DNA from: JABHGY01 sp964525185
GTDB lineage: Bacteria > Fidelibacterota > Marinisomatia > Marinisomatales > UBA1611
Assembly: GCA_964525185.1 (NCBI GenBank)
Contig: CAZGFQ010000004.1
Coordinates: 1-64,000, forward strand
Length of the DNA: 64,000 nt
Reading direction: 5' to 3'
Shown: positions 35,833-44,235 of the stretch, piece by piece
How the letters are laid out: every line of letters starts with the position of its first letter
Numbering within the stretch: the first letter of the stretch is position 1
Notes under the pieces: generated by a model
What the model was told of the DNA's origin: nothing
Seen by the model: the letters and a program-made list of their open reading frames with translations, nothing else
Databases searched by the model: none
Made by a program: the position numbers and the translations under genes

Positions 35833-36255
35833 TTATTTATCTAATGCTTTTAATTCTTTTTCAATTTCATCATCGAATGGAATATTATCTGATTCTAAAT
35901 GAATACTATCTTCTTTTTGCGTTGTTGTTTTCAAATACAAAATAAGAAACCCAATAGACAATATGCCCGCTCCAATTGGAGCAATCCAAGCCATTATGTT
36001 AAAGCCTGTAGCAATGGGGATAGCTAAAATTCGTTCGCCATATAGCCCAACATAAAATTCTAAAATTTCATCTTTAGTTTTTCCTTGGGCAATAAATTTT
36101 GAAATCTGATTTTCCATTTCAGGGTTATGATCTAGGTCAAATACGGTACCGGCCCAACAACAAGGAGAAATTAAACTTTTCTTTAATTCTGTGGCTAAAT
36201 CATCTTTTGCATAAATGGAACTTAGAAGTAGAACAAATAGAATTATTTTTTTCAT
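35833..36255 (-). CDS. CcmH/CycL-like cytochrome c maturation protein with CC motif
   Basis: The 140-residue protein has a signal peptide (MKKIILFVLLLSSIYA), a short CcmH-like helical domain (ENQISKFIAQGKTKDEILEFYVGLYGERIL) and a C-terminal membrane helix (APIGAGILSIGFLILYLKT). In place of the usual LRCxxC thioredox motif it has SPCCWAGTVFDLDH with adjacent cysteines. CcmH reduces apocytochrome c disulfides during heme attachment, and this variant could act similarly or with modified chemistry. No other ccm genes are in the window. It starts two bases after the topA stop. Confidence 0.75.
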   Translation of the reverse strand: MKKIILFVLLLSSIYAKDDLATELKKSLISPCCWAGTVFDLDHNPEMENQISKFIAQGKTKDEILEFYVGLYGERILAIPIATGFNIMAWIAPIGAGILSIGFLILYLKTTTQKEDSIHLESDNIPFDDEIEKELKALDK

Positions 36256-36257
36256 GG

Positions 36258-38780
36258 TTATTTTTTCTTTTTTTTCGTTTTTCTTTTTTTCTTACGGGGT
36301 GGAGCTAGCCGTTTTTTGTTGATTAATTCCACAGCATCATCCAAAGTCACTGATTCCGGAGTAAAAGTGCGAGGTAATGATGCGTTGAATTTACCATCAG
36401 TAATGTATGGTCCAAACCTTCCATCTTTCAGTACAAGAGATTCTCCTGTTTCTGGATGATCACCTAAGGCTCTAAGCTCAGAACTTCTTTTATTGCGATT
36501 TGCTAAAAGTTCAACTGCCTTATCTACTGTTATATCCAAAGGAGTTTCGGGGCCTCGTAAACTTGCATTTTGTTTCCCAGCTTTTATATAAGGCCCAAAT
36601 CGACCATAGTCGGCTAAAATAGGTTCACCTGTTTCAGGATGATCGCCAACGGTTCTGGGTAGGGCTAATAATTGTAACCCCAGTTCAAGTGTAATATTTT
36701 CTTGGGATGTGCCTTTTGGGATTGATTTTCTTTTCTTAGATTCGCCCAGCTGAACATAAGGACCATATGGACCCTTTTTTAACCAAATGGCTTCATTTGA
36801 TTCTGGGTCTTGGCCTAATTCTCGATCTTCATCAATTGCCATAGAAAATATTTCTTCAATGGCTTCAAGCGTTAAATCTCCTAAATATATAGAGTCTGGA
36901 ATGGATTTTGTATCATCCCCACGCCTAAGGTACGGACCATATCTCCCAATACGCCCTTCTACAGTTTCCGCTAAAGAATCATGCATTGGGATTGTACACG
37001 CTTTGGGAATGTCAATTTTTTCTGCCATCATTTTTTCTAATCCTTGAGATTCATTATCGCCAAAATAAAAAGAATTCATGAATGGAATTGCTTTTCGTTC
37101 TCCTCGGGATATTTCATCTAAATCTTCTTCCATTAATGCAGTAAAAGTTGCATCAACCAAACTGGAAAAATGATTTTCTAATAGTTGTGTCACAGCTAAA
37201 CCTAAAAAAGTCGGTGTTAATTTCCCTTTTGCTCTATCCACATAGCCTCTTTTTACAATAGTATCCATAATGGCAGCAAATGTCGATGGACGCCCAATAC
37301 CTTTAGTTTCTAATTCTTTAACTAATGACGCTTCAGTAAATCGAGCGGGCGGTTTTGTAGAGTGAGATTCAGCCGACAAAGATGAACAATCGAGAGTTTC
37401 ACCTTTTTCCAATGAAGGTAATATTCGTTCTTTATTTGCTAAATCCGCATCCGGATTATCTCTTCCTTCAACATAAACGCGCATATAGCCGGGAAATAAA
37501 ATAACTTGCCCAGATGCTCTGAATTCAGAATTACCAGCTGAAATGGTTACAGAAGTTTGTTTCAGTTTTGCTGGTGTCATTTGACTTGCAATTGTTCGTT
37601 TCCAGATGAGATCATATAGTTCAGCAGCAACATGGTCTAATGTTTGTTCTACTTCAGACTTTGGACGGAATGCTTTATGGGCTGGACGTATTGCTTCATG
37701 TGCTTCTTGGGCATTTTTCACATTAGTGGTATAGTGTTTTGCATTCCCGGGCAAATAGTCATTCCCATATTTTTCAGCAATAATGGTACGAGCACCCACA
37801 AGGGCTTCATCGGATAAATGTGTTGAATCTGTTCTCATATATGTGATAAAACCAGCTTCATACAACATTTGTGCGGTACGCATTGTTTGCCGCGCGGATA
37901 AACGTAATTTTCGAGAAGCTTCCTGTTGAAGTGTGCTTGTGGTGAATGGAGCCTTTGGGTTAGATGTTCGCGGTTTCTCTTCAATAGATTTTACGGACCA
38001 AGATTCTTTTTCCAGTGATTTCACAAGAGCAGTGGCATCTTTTTCAGACAATAGTACAGCCTTGTTATGTGTCATTTCACCTGTATTAGCATCAAAGTCT
38101 TTACCGGATGCAATTCGTTTTTCATCCACACGAGTTAACGTAGCTTCAAAGGGCGATTTTTCACCTTGCTTTGCTACTTCTGCTTTAAGGTCGAAATAAG
38201 TTGCACGTTTAAATATCATTCTTTTTCTATCTCGATCGATTAAAAGTTTTACTGCAGCAGATTGAACACGCCCAGCTGATAATGCACTTTTAACAAAGCT
38301 CATATTAGATTGTAATGTTTGCCATAAAATGGGAGATATTTTATACCCAACTAGCCGATCAATCACACGCCGTGTTTGTTGTGCCGCAATCATGTTTTCA
38401 TCTAAATCACGGACTTGGTCCATTCCTTCTTTTACACCTGCTTTAGTAATTTCGGTAAATTGAACTCTTTCAACTTTTTCATCTGGAATTTCAGTTGCAA
38501 GGTGAGATGCTATAGCTTCCCCTTCACGATCCGGATCAGTTGCGATTAAAACACGTGGAGCCACTTTTGCTTTTTTTCGTAATGATTTAATGAAGTCTGT
38601 CCGATTGGGAAGAACTTTTAACTTTATATTAAAATCATTTTCAATATCGATTGCTAATTCTTTTCGCGGCAAATCTTTTACATGCCCTACGCAGGCAATG
38701 ACTTCATATTCACCCCCGAGATATTTTTCTATAGTACGTGCTTTAGAAGGGGACTCTACAATTAATAATGGTTTACTCAT
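36258..38780 (-). CDS. topA: DNA topoisomerase I
   Basis: The 840-residue type IA enzyme relaxes negative supercoils. The Toprim domain starts LLIVESPSKARTIEKYLGG with DPDREGEAIASHL, the catalytic Tyr is in EAGFITYMRTDSTHLSD, and SAGRVQSAAVKLLIDRDR is present. Instead of C-terminal zinc ribbons it has several Topo_C repeats (GDHPETGEPILADYGRFGPY, seen two to three times with variations). It ends in a highly basic tail (PPRKKKRKTKKKKK). It precedes the CcmH-like gene on the same strand. Confidence 0.96.
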   Translation of the reverse strand: MSKPLLIVESPSKARTIEKYLGGEYEVIACVGHVKDLPRKELAIDIENDFNIKLKVLPNRTDFIKSLRKKAKVAPRVLIATDPDREGEAIASHLATEIPDEKVERVQFTEITKAGVKEGMDQVRDLDENMIAAQQTRRVIDRLVGYKISPILWQTLQSNMSFVKSALSAGRVQSAAVKLLIDRDRKRMIFKRATYFDLKAEVAKQGEKSPFEATLTRVDEKRIASGKDFDANTGEMTHNKAVLLSEKDATALVKSLEKESWSVKSIEEKPRTSNPKAPFTTSTLQQEASRKLRLSARQTMRTAQMLYEAGFITYMRTDSTHLSDEALVGARTIIAEKYGNDYLPGNAKHYTTNVKNAQEAHEAIRPAHKAFRPKSEVEQTLDHVAAELYDLIWKRTIASQMTPAKLKQTSVTISAGNSEFRASGQVILFPGYMRVYVEGRDNPDADLANKERILPSLEKGETLDCSSLSAESHSTKPPARFTEASLVKELETKGIGRPSTFAAIMDTIVKRGYVDRAKGKLTPTFLGLAVTQLLENHFSSLVDATFTALMEEDLDEISRGERKAIPFMNSFYFGDNESQGLEKMMAEKIDIPKACTIPMHDSLAETVEGRIGRYGPYLRRGDDTKSIPDSIYLGDLTLEAIEEIFSMAIDEDRELGQDPESNEAIWLKKGPYGPYVQLGESKKRKSIPKGTSQENITLELGLQLLALPRTVGDHPETGEPILADYGRFGPYIKAGKQNASLRGPETPLDITVDKAVELLANRNKRSSELRALGDHPETGESLVLKDGRFGPYITDGKFNASLPRTFTPESVTLDDAVELINKKRLAPPRKKKRKTKKKKK

Positions 38781-38852
38781 TTTTATCCAGACTATTTAGT
38801 GGTTTCAAATCGGCGTTTTCACGCCCGCGTATATAATATATAGTGAAAAAAA

Positions 38853-40118
38853 TCAGATTGTCAAATCATTGATATTTTTTTCTATATTTAAAATTGAAAC
38901 GGTTTCCTGATTTCCTTCTTTTAAATTTTTAATTACAACTGTTTTATTCTGAATTTCGTTTTCACCTAGAATAAAAGCGTGGGTTGCTCCAGATCGATTC
39001 GCTTCACGCATTTGTGCTTTCATACTTCTACGAAGCGTTTCCATTTTTACACTTTTTCCATTCTGTCGCATTTGGTTTGCTATATCGATAGAGGTAGAAA
39101 GGCCGCTCTCATCTAAACAAACCATATATATATCTGTAGAATCGTGTGATTCAAATGAATTTTCCGTTTCAATTGCTAATAATATGCGTTCCATTCCAGC
39201 TGCAAATCCAATGGCTGGTGTAGATTTTCCGCCGAGCGTTTCCACTAATTTATCATATCGCCCACCACCCAAAAGGGCATCCTGAGCGCCAAGAGCAGAA
39301 GAAGTAATTTCAAAAGTAGTTCGAGTGTAATAATCCAAGCCACGAACCATTGTCGGGTCACACGTAAAAGGAATATTTAATTGGTTTAAAAAAGTTTGTA
39401 CAGAATTAAAATGTGCTTGATCTTCATCGGTAAGAAAATCTGTAATATTTGGGGCATTTTTAATAATGTTAATTTCATGAGGTGCTTTTGTATCTAAAAT
39501 CCGAAGTGGATTACTTTCAAATCGTTTTTGACTGGTTTCAGATAATTCATTATAAAATGGTTTTAAAAATGTTTGTAACGCATTTCGGTAATGTGCTCTA
39601 CATTCAGGTGAACCTATACTATTCAGTTTTAGATTTAAGTTTGTTAAACCTAATTGAGTTAAGAGTGAATATGCGAGAGATATAACTTCTGCATCCTGCT
39701 CAGCGTGTGGAGAGCCAAAAGCTTCAATACCACATTGATGAAATTGTCTTTGCCGGCCTTTTTGGGGGCGTTCTCTTCGAAATAAGGGACCAATATAAAA
39801 TAATCTTTGTAATGGTGATTTTCCGCCTAAATTATTTTGAACAAAAGATCGAACAACTGGCGCAGTTAATTCTGGCCGAAGCGTAAGGGACGATCCATCT
39901 CTATCTTCCCAACTGTACATTTCTTTAGATACAATATCCGTATCTTCCCCAACACTTCGTGAGAATAACCCAGTTTTTTCAAAGATGGGTGTTCTTATTT
40001 CTTCATACCCAAACTGATGAGTTATTTTTCGAATAGTAGATTCTAATTGTTGCCACTTTTTTGAATCTTCAGGTAGAATATCGTGAGTTCCTTTGATGGA
40101 ACGGATGGTATTACTCAT
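38853..40118 (-). CDS. hisS: Histidyl-tRNA synthetase
   Basis: The 421-residue class II enzyme charges tRNA-His. Motifs are IKGTHDILPEDSKKW, LTLRPELTAPVVRSF, FRRERPQKGRQRQFHQCGIE, the histidine-A motif VRGLDYYTRTTFE and GGGRYDKLVETLGG, with a C-terminal anticodon domain. It overlaps the DUF2007 gene by 8 bp. Length is typical. Confidence 0.96.
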   Translation of the reverse strand: MSNTIRSIKGTHDILPEDSKKWQQLESTIRKITHQFGYEEIRTPIFEKTGLFSRSVGEDTDIVSKEMYSWEDRDGSSLTLRPELTAPVVRSFVQNNLGGKSPLQRLFYIGPLFRRERPQKGRQRQFHQCGIEAFGSPHAEQDAEVISLAYSLLTQLGLTNLNLKLNSIGSPECRAHYRNALQTFLKPFYNELSETSQKRFESNPLRILDTKAPHEINIIKNAPNITDFLTDEDQAHFNSVQTFLNQLNIPFTCDPTMVRGLDYYTRTTFEITSSALGAQDALLGGGRYDKLVETLGGKSTPAIGFAAGMERILLAIETENSFESHDSTDIYMVCLDESGLSTSIDIANQMRQNGKSVKMETLRRSMKAQMREANRSGATHAFILGENEIQNKTVVIKNLKEGNQETVSILNIEKNINDLTI

Positions 40119-40449
40119 TATTAGAACCTGCGATGCTTCCTATAAGTGTAATAGCTTTTTCTCTCAATTCATCTGGTACAAAAATACGCGTTATTCCTGG
40201 CATGGATGTTCCTTCGATACTAAATGTTGTTGATAAAACATCCGATTTAATAAAATATGGGATATTTTCTTTTGCAAGTATTTCACCTGCCATTTCTGCA
40301 AATACGATTCCATCAAATGGAGGTAGAGAATCCCATTTAATATTTTCTAATGGCAATTCTAAAGCCATTGCATCAACCAATGTAACTTTACAATCAGCGC
40401 ACTGAGTTATACCTGCTTTATATTCAGATTGACATTCAGGACAAATCAT
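40111..40449 (-). CDS. Zinc-ribbon DUF2007-type signal-transducing-like protein
   Basis: The 112-residue protein has an N-terminal zinc ribbon (MICPECQSEYKAGITQCADC, CxxC twice) and a small domain resembling DUF2007/putative signal-transducing protein (FAEMAGEILAKENIPYFIKS, then FVPDELREKAITLIG). The function is not established. The ribosome site is GAGGTTAAA. It is directly upstream of and overlapping hisS, so it is probably expressed with it. Confidence 0.78.
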   Translation of the reverse strand: MICPECQSEYKAGITQCADCKVTLVDAMALELPLENIKWDSLPPFDGIVFAEMAGEILAKENIPYFIKSDVLSTTFSIEGTSMPGITRIFVPDELREKAITLIGSIAGSNNE

Positions 40450-40510
40450 TTTAACCTCATAATTAGGCTAGGAATTTCTTACATCTTACCCTTAGGATGT
40501 TAGACAAATT

Positions 40511-41185
40511 TTAAGTATGTGTTACAGAACAACTTTTTCGCCAATTTTTATACCATTTAGCAAATTTAAACCAGTGCCAATAGGAATCAATTTCCATTGC
40601 ATCAAAAATTTTCCTTTGATAGTCCAACGCTTGATCAGCGGACATACGATATGTACGTCTTGGATCCCCATGTAACCCATTAATTACGAGCCATTGTCCT
40701 TTTACATATACAAGTGTGTGTTTAGAAGCATCTTCTTGAGTTGGGCTTAATAAATATACATGAATGAGGTCTTCAACACCAGCCAGTTTCCGCCTCCAAT
40801 TTATAGCTAAAACGGGTGTTTGAAGCGTAACCCGAGTCATGGGTGTAAATAAAACATTTACAATATGCCAAGACTCATTCGTGCTGATTTTTCCATCCTG
40901 AGCATGGGAAATCATATTTTGAATATTTTGGAGTTTTACAGGAACAATAAAATCAACGTCTGGTTCGATTGTTTCTCTAAGTGCAATTCTATCCCCCAAA
41001 TGATCTACCGTAAAAGATTCACCTGTTTCTTCCACGCGAACACCGATTTTATTAAAGACACCATCGAAATAATCAACTATATTTTCAGTTTGAAAAATAT
41101 TTCGCCAGGCTTCTATAGATTGTGATGAAGTTTGGCTGTGGACAATATTTGTGATTAAAATAATTGTAAGTGTTAAATGTTTCAT
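40511..41185 (-). CDS. Exported protein of unknown function
   Basis: The 224-residue protein has a probable signal peptide (MKHLTLTIILITNIVHSQ). The body has a central stretch with amphipathic character (FIVPVKLQNIQNMISHAQDG) and a tryptophan-rich C-terminal end (SYWHWFKFAKWYKNWRKSC). I recognise no family with confidence. It lies 18 bp downstream of the RidA-like lipoprotein gene and is likely co-transcribed with it. Confidence 0.65.
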   Translation of the reverse strand: MKHLTLTIILITNIVHSQTSSQSIEAWRNIFQTENIVDYFDGVFNKIGVRVEETGESFTVDHLGDRIALRETIEPDVDFIVPVKLQNIQNMISHAQDGKISTNESWHIVNVLFTPMTRVTLQTPVLAINWRRKLAGVEDLIHVYLLSPTQEDASKHTLVYVKGQWLVINGLHGDPRRTYRMSADQALDYQRKIFDAMEIDSYWHWFKFAKWYKNWRKSCSVTHT

Positions 41186-41203
41186 AATATTTATCCCTTA
41201 TCC

Positions 41204-41644
41204 TTACTTAATAGATGCCATGCATTCTATTTCTACTTTGGCGTCGATAGCTAATTCGCTCCCGCCAAAAGCAGAGCGAGCGGGCTTATGGTTGGGGAAA
41301 TATTTTATATATTCCGCATTCATGGCTGGCCACTCTCTAATATCCTCCAGCATGCAAAGACATTTCACAACTTCATCCAAAGATGAACCATTTCTCTCAA
41401 GGATTGCTTTAATATTTTCCATAACCTGACGAGTTTCAGGACCAATACCACCTTCAACTACGTTCAAGGTACCGGGAGTATTCCCTACTTGTCCAGAAAG
41501 ATAAAGCATATCCCCAACGCGTACTGCTTCAGAAAATGGTAACCCTAGTTTCGTATGAGCATCAGTTTGGAGATATTCAACTTTTGGTTGCTGCTGACAG
41601 CTGATAGTAAGAAATAATGCAAAATACAGCATTCGATGATTCAT
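41204..41644 (-). CDS. RidA/YjgF-family protein with lipoprotein signal
   Basis: The 146-residue protein has a lipoprotein signal (MNHRMLYFALFLTISC; Cys16) followed by a complete RidA fold: LPFSEAVRVGDMLYLSGQVG, TRQVMENIKAILERNGSSLD and the conserved Arg in PARSAFGGSELAIDAKVEIE. Cytoplasmic RidA deaminates reactive enamine intermediates. An exported lipid-anchored form suggests a different substrate in the periplasm. The ribosome site is strong (AAGGAGGCGACC). Confidence 0.88.
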   Translation of the reverse strand: MNHRMLYFALFLTISCQQQPKVEYLQTDAHTKLGLPFSEAVRVGDMLYLSGQVGNTPGTLNVVEGGIGPETRQVMENIKAILERNGSSLDEVVKCLCMLEDIREWPAMNAEYIKYFPNHKPARSAFGGSELAIDAKVEIECMASIK

Positions 41645-41911
41645 GGTCGCCTCCTTAGGTTTAATTGAATTTGCACGTTTTTAAATTAAAAGTCAAAGAT
41701 GACTATCTTTTTAAGTTTAGATAGCGAAAACCATGTCGCTTTCTGATTCACTCATATTAATACCAGACAATTCTCCAGCTTTATCCTCTGACGGAACTAT
41801 GTATTTATCAATTTATGATAATCCTTTTAATCAAATTATTGGTATACAGTAATATATAATAAGAATTTCTAAGACTTGGTGCCAAACAGGAAACTCGGTA
41901 TCTTTAAGACT

Positions 41912-43111
41912 ATGAAATTTCTAAGAATTTTTATACTTCCTGCTCTACTTGTTACTGGTTTATTCAGCCAATCGGGCACCAGAGACTTTGAAGACGAATT
42001 AAAGTTTCAGAACACAGCCATCAATCAACTCAAAAAAGAGATTGATCGACTTCATTCTAAAATTCGCTCAACCGATAAAAAAATGCAAACGGCTGCATCT
42101 CGTTTAACCAATCTTGATGAAGAATTAGCTTTAATTAATAAGTTAATCAATCAACTTAAAACACAAGAAGAAAAAACGCGATCAAAAATTGATATTACTA
42201 AAAAAGATATTGATGCCAGTGAAATAGAATTGCAAAATCTCCGGGAAAGATATGCAAAACGAATTCAAAGTACGTATAAACGGGGGCAACTTTCGAGTCT
42301 AGAAAAAGTATTTAGTTCTGCAACATGGAGACAAGCAGTTTATCGATCTGAGTATCTTGATATTATTTCTGAAATAGAAACAAAAATGGCCAAACGAATT
42401 AATACGCTTATTATTGATATTAGCAGACAGAAATTAGAACTTGAGATTTCATTACGAGAAAACTTGAAATTAACGCAAGAGAAAGAATCTCAACAAAAAC
42501 AGATTCGAAATACAAAAATCAGAAGAGAAAAAGAATTATATAGCCTACGTAAAGATAAAAAAGCACTCGCCAGTTATATAGATGAGAAGAAAGCGGGTCT
42601 CAAGCAGATGGAAACACTCATTAAAACAATTTTGGAAGATAAAGCACGTTTTGAGAGGGAAGAGCGTATTCGTCGGCAACAAAAAGCATTAAAGACAAAA
42701 GAATTTAAAACACTTAAAACTCGGCTACCTTGGCCGGCAGAAGGTCGAATTATTGCAAAATTTGGTCGCCAATGGAATCCAAAATTAAAAACAACAACTG
42801 AAAATCCTGGGATTGATATCAAAGGGAAACCCGGCTCACCTATTCGCCCTGTAATGAATGGTGTCGTAACCACCATTACGTATATTCGCGGTTATGGAAC
42901 AACCATCATTATAGATCATGGTAGCGGTTTTTATACTGTATATTCCCATGTAACCAATATTCAAACACATGTTGATAGTGAGGTAAGAACAGGAGATGTG
43001 ATTGCCTACATGGGTGATTCTGGGTCCATCAATGGATCAAAGTTGCATTTTGAAATTTGGGGAAAAGGTCAAAAGTTAGACCCGGAAAAATGGTTAGCGA
43101 AGAAACAGTAA
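41912..43111 (+). CDS. EnvC-like murein hydrolase activator with degenerate LytM domain
   Basis: The 399-residue protein has a signal peptide (MKFLRIFILPALLVTGLFSQ), a long coiled coil (~25-260, Lys/Glu/Gln rich) and a C-terminal LytM/M23 domain (~275-399). Two zinc ligands of active M23 peptidases appear lost: the HxGxD motif is NPGID and the HxH motif is KLH (SKLHFEIWG). The remaining YSHV is kept. EnvC-type proteins lack catalysis and activate amidases at division. I prefer the ATG at 41912 to an upstream TTG because of the signal peptide. Confidence 0.88.
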   Translation: MKFLRIFILPALLVTGLFSQSGTRDFEDELKFQNTAINQLKKEIDRLHSKIRSTDKKMQTAASRLTNLDEELALINKLINQLKTQEEKTRSKIDITKKDIDASEIELQNLRERYAKRIQSTYKRGQLSSLEKVFSSATWRQAVYRSEYLDIISEIETKMAKRINTLIIDISRQKLELEISLRENLKLTQEKESQQKQIRNTKIRREKELYSLRKDKKALASYIDEKKAGLKQMETLIKTILEDKARFEREERIRRQQKALKTKEFKTLKTRLPWPAEGRIIAKFGRQWNPKLKTTTENPGIDIKGKPGSPIRPVMNGVVTTITYIRGYGTTIIIDHGSGFYTVYSHVTNIQTHVDSEVRTGDVIAYMGDSGSINGSKLHFEIWGKGQKLDPEKWLAKKQ

Positions 43112-44235
43112 TATCTTCTATATTACATTATCAACCGAATGTTTGGAGCCAACTAACTAAAATTGCTCAATCGGGGTTGGTTGGAAATGGATATATTTTT
43201 TCCGGACCGACAGGCTGCGGTAAGGAAGGATTAGCTCTTTTATTTTCACAATTATTAAACTGTGAAAGTCCAAAAGAAGATGTCTGTGGCTCTTGTCCAT
43301 CCTGCTTTAGGTTTCATGGATTACAAAATGAAAAACTAAAATTGGTTGTTCCTCTTCCCGCACCCAAATCAAAGTCATTAAACGGGGAAGAAAATTCATC
43401 AATGAGTAAGGGTGATATAGATTTATTGACAGAATCTATTCAAAATAAATCAAAAGACCCCTTTTATAAAATAAGTATCCCAAGAGCGTCTCGAATTCTT
43501 ATTCAATCTATTCGTGAATTAAGAAAATCATTGTATCTGAAAGGAAGTCCGTCTGGGAGAAAAGTGGTTATTATTTTTGATGCACATTTGCTTTCAGTTG
43601 GTCAAGGTGAAGCTGCAAATGCTTTATTAAAAATATTAGAAGAACCACCAGAAAACACCACCCTTATCTTAGTGACTGACCACCAGTCTTTGTTATTACC
43701 AACAATTTTATCCCGCTGTCAGCTCATTCAATTTCCTCCCTTATCCGATGCGAATGTAGACCATTGGTTGGCAGGACAGGGAGAAACTGAAAATGCTGCT
43801 TATATTTCAGGATTAAGTAAAGGGAATATTCATAGAGCGCGAAAATTATTAAATAAATCTTTGTCAGATTTAACTCATGAAATTGAATCCTTTATCAAAA
43901 AAATAACATCAACCGAACCAAATGTATGGCGCAATTTCACGCAAGATTATGGACGATTGGCTTTCCAAAATCCAAATGAATTAAAATTTCAATTTCAAAT
44001 GGCATCATTATGGATTCATGGTGCTTATCATTTAAGAAATAAAATAACTTTACCGATCCACAATACGGAACTAAAGCAAGGAATGGAAATATTTAATAAA
44101 CAATATCCTTTTAGCGATTTACAAGGAATAGTTCTTTTATTAGATAGCGTGACAGAATCCATGGCAATGAATTTTCACATGCCCTTAATTTTGATCAACT
44201 TATTATTAGATATTCAGAAGAAATTAAACACATGA
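43090..44235 (+). CDS. holB: DNA polymerase III delta-prime subunit
   Basis: The 381-residue clamp-loader subunit has a modified P-loop (FSGPTGCGKEGLA, with Glu in place of Ser/Thr), the zinc-binding CGSCPSCFRF preceded by a distant Cys, KVVIIFDAHLLSVGQGEAAN, LLKILEEPPENTTLILVTD, and the SRC motif in TILSRCQLIQF. The altered P-loop suggests it does not hydrolyse ATP, as expected for delta-prime rather than tau/gamma. It starts inside the 3' end of the EnvC-like gene and overlaps metG by ATGA. Confidence 0.88.
   Translation: MVSEETVISSILHYQPNVWSQLTKIAQSGLVGNGYIFSGPTGCGKEGLALLFSQLLNCESPKEDVCGSCPSCFRFHGLQNEKLKLVVPLPAPKSKSLNGEENSSMSKGDIDLLTESIQNKSKDPFYKISIPRASRILIQSIRELRKSLYLKGSPSGRKVVIIFDAHLLSVGQGEAANALLKILEEPPENTTLILVTDHQSLLLPTILSRCQLIQFPPLSDANVDHWLAGQGETENAAYISGLSKGNIHRARKLLNKSLSDLTHEIESFIKKITSTEPNVWRNFTQDYGRLAFQNPNELKFQFQMASLWIHGAYHLRNKITLPIHNTELKQGMEIFNKQYPFSDLQGIVLLLDSVTESMAMNFHMPLILINLLLDIQKKLNT

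Noticed and set aside
38781..38852. AT-rich segment with a TATATAATATATAG run after topA start as a possible origin or repeat
   Set aside because: It is only ~70 bp with no iterated boxes, and is best read as the topA promoter region.
41733..41852. Small 39-codon ORF (MSLSDSLILIPDN...) in the intergenic region before the EnvC-like gene
   Set aside because: There is no ribosome site or recognisable motif, and it sits where the promoter of the EnvC-like gene is expected. Kept as unsupported.
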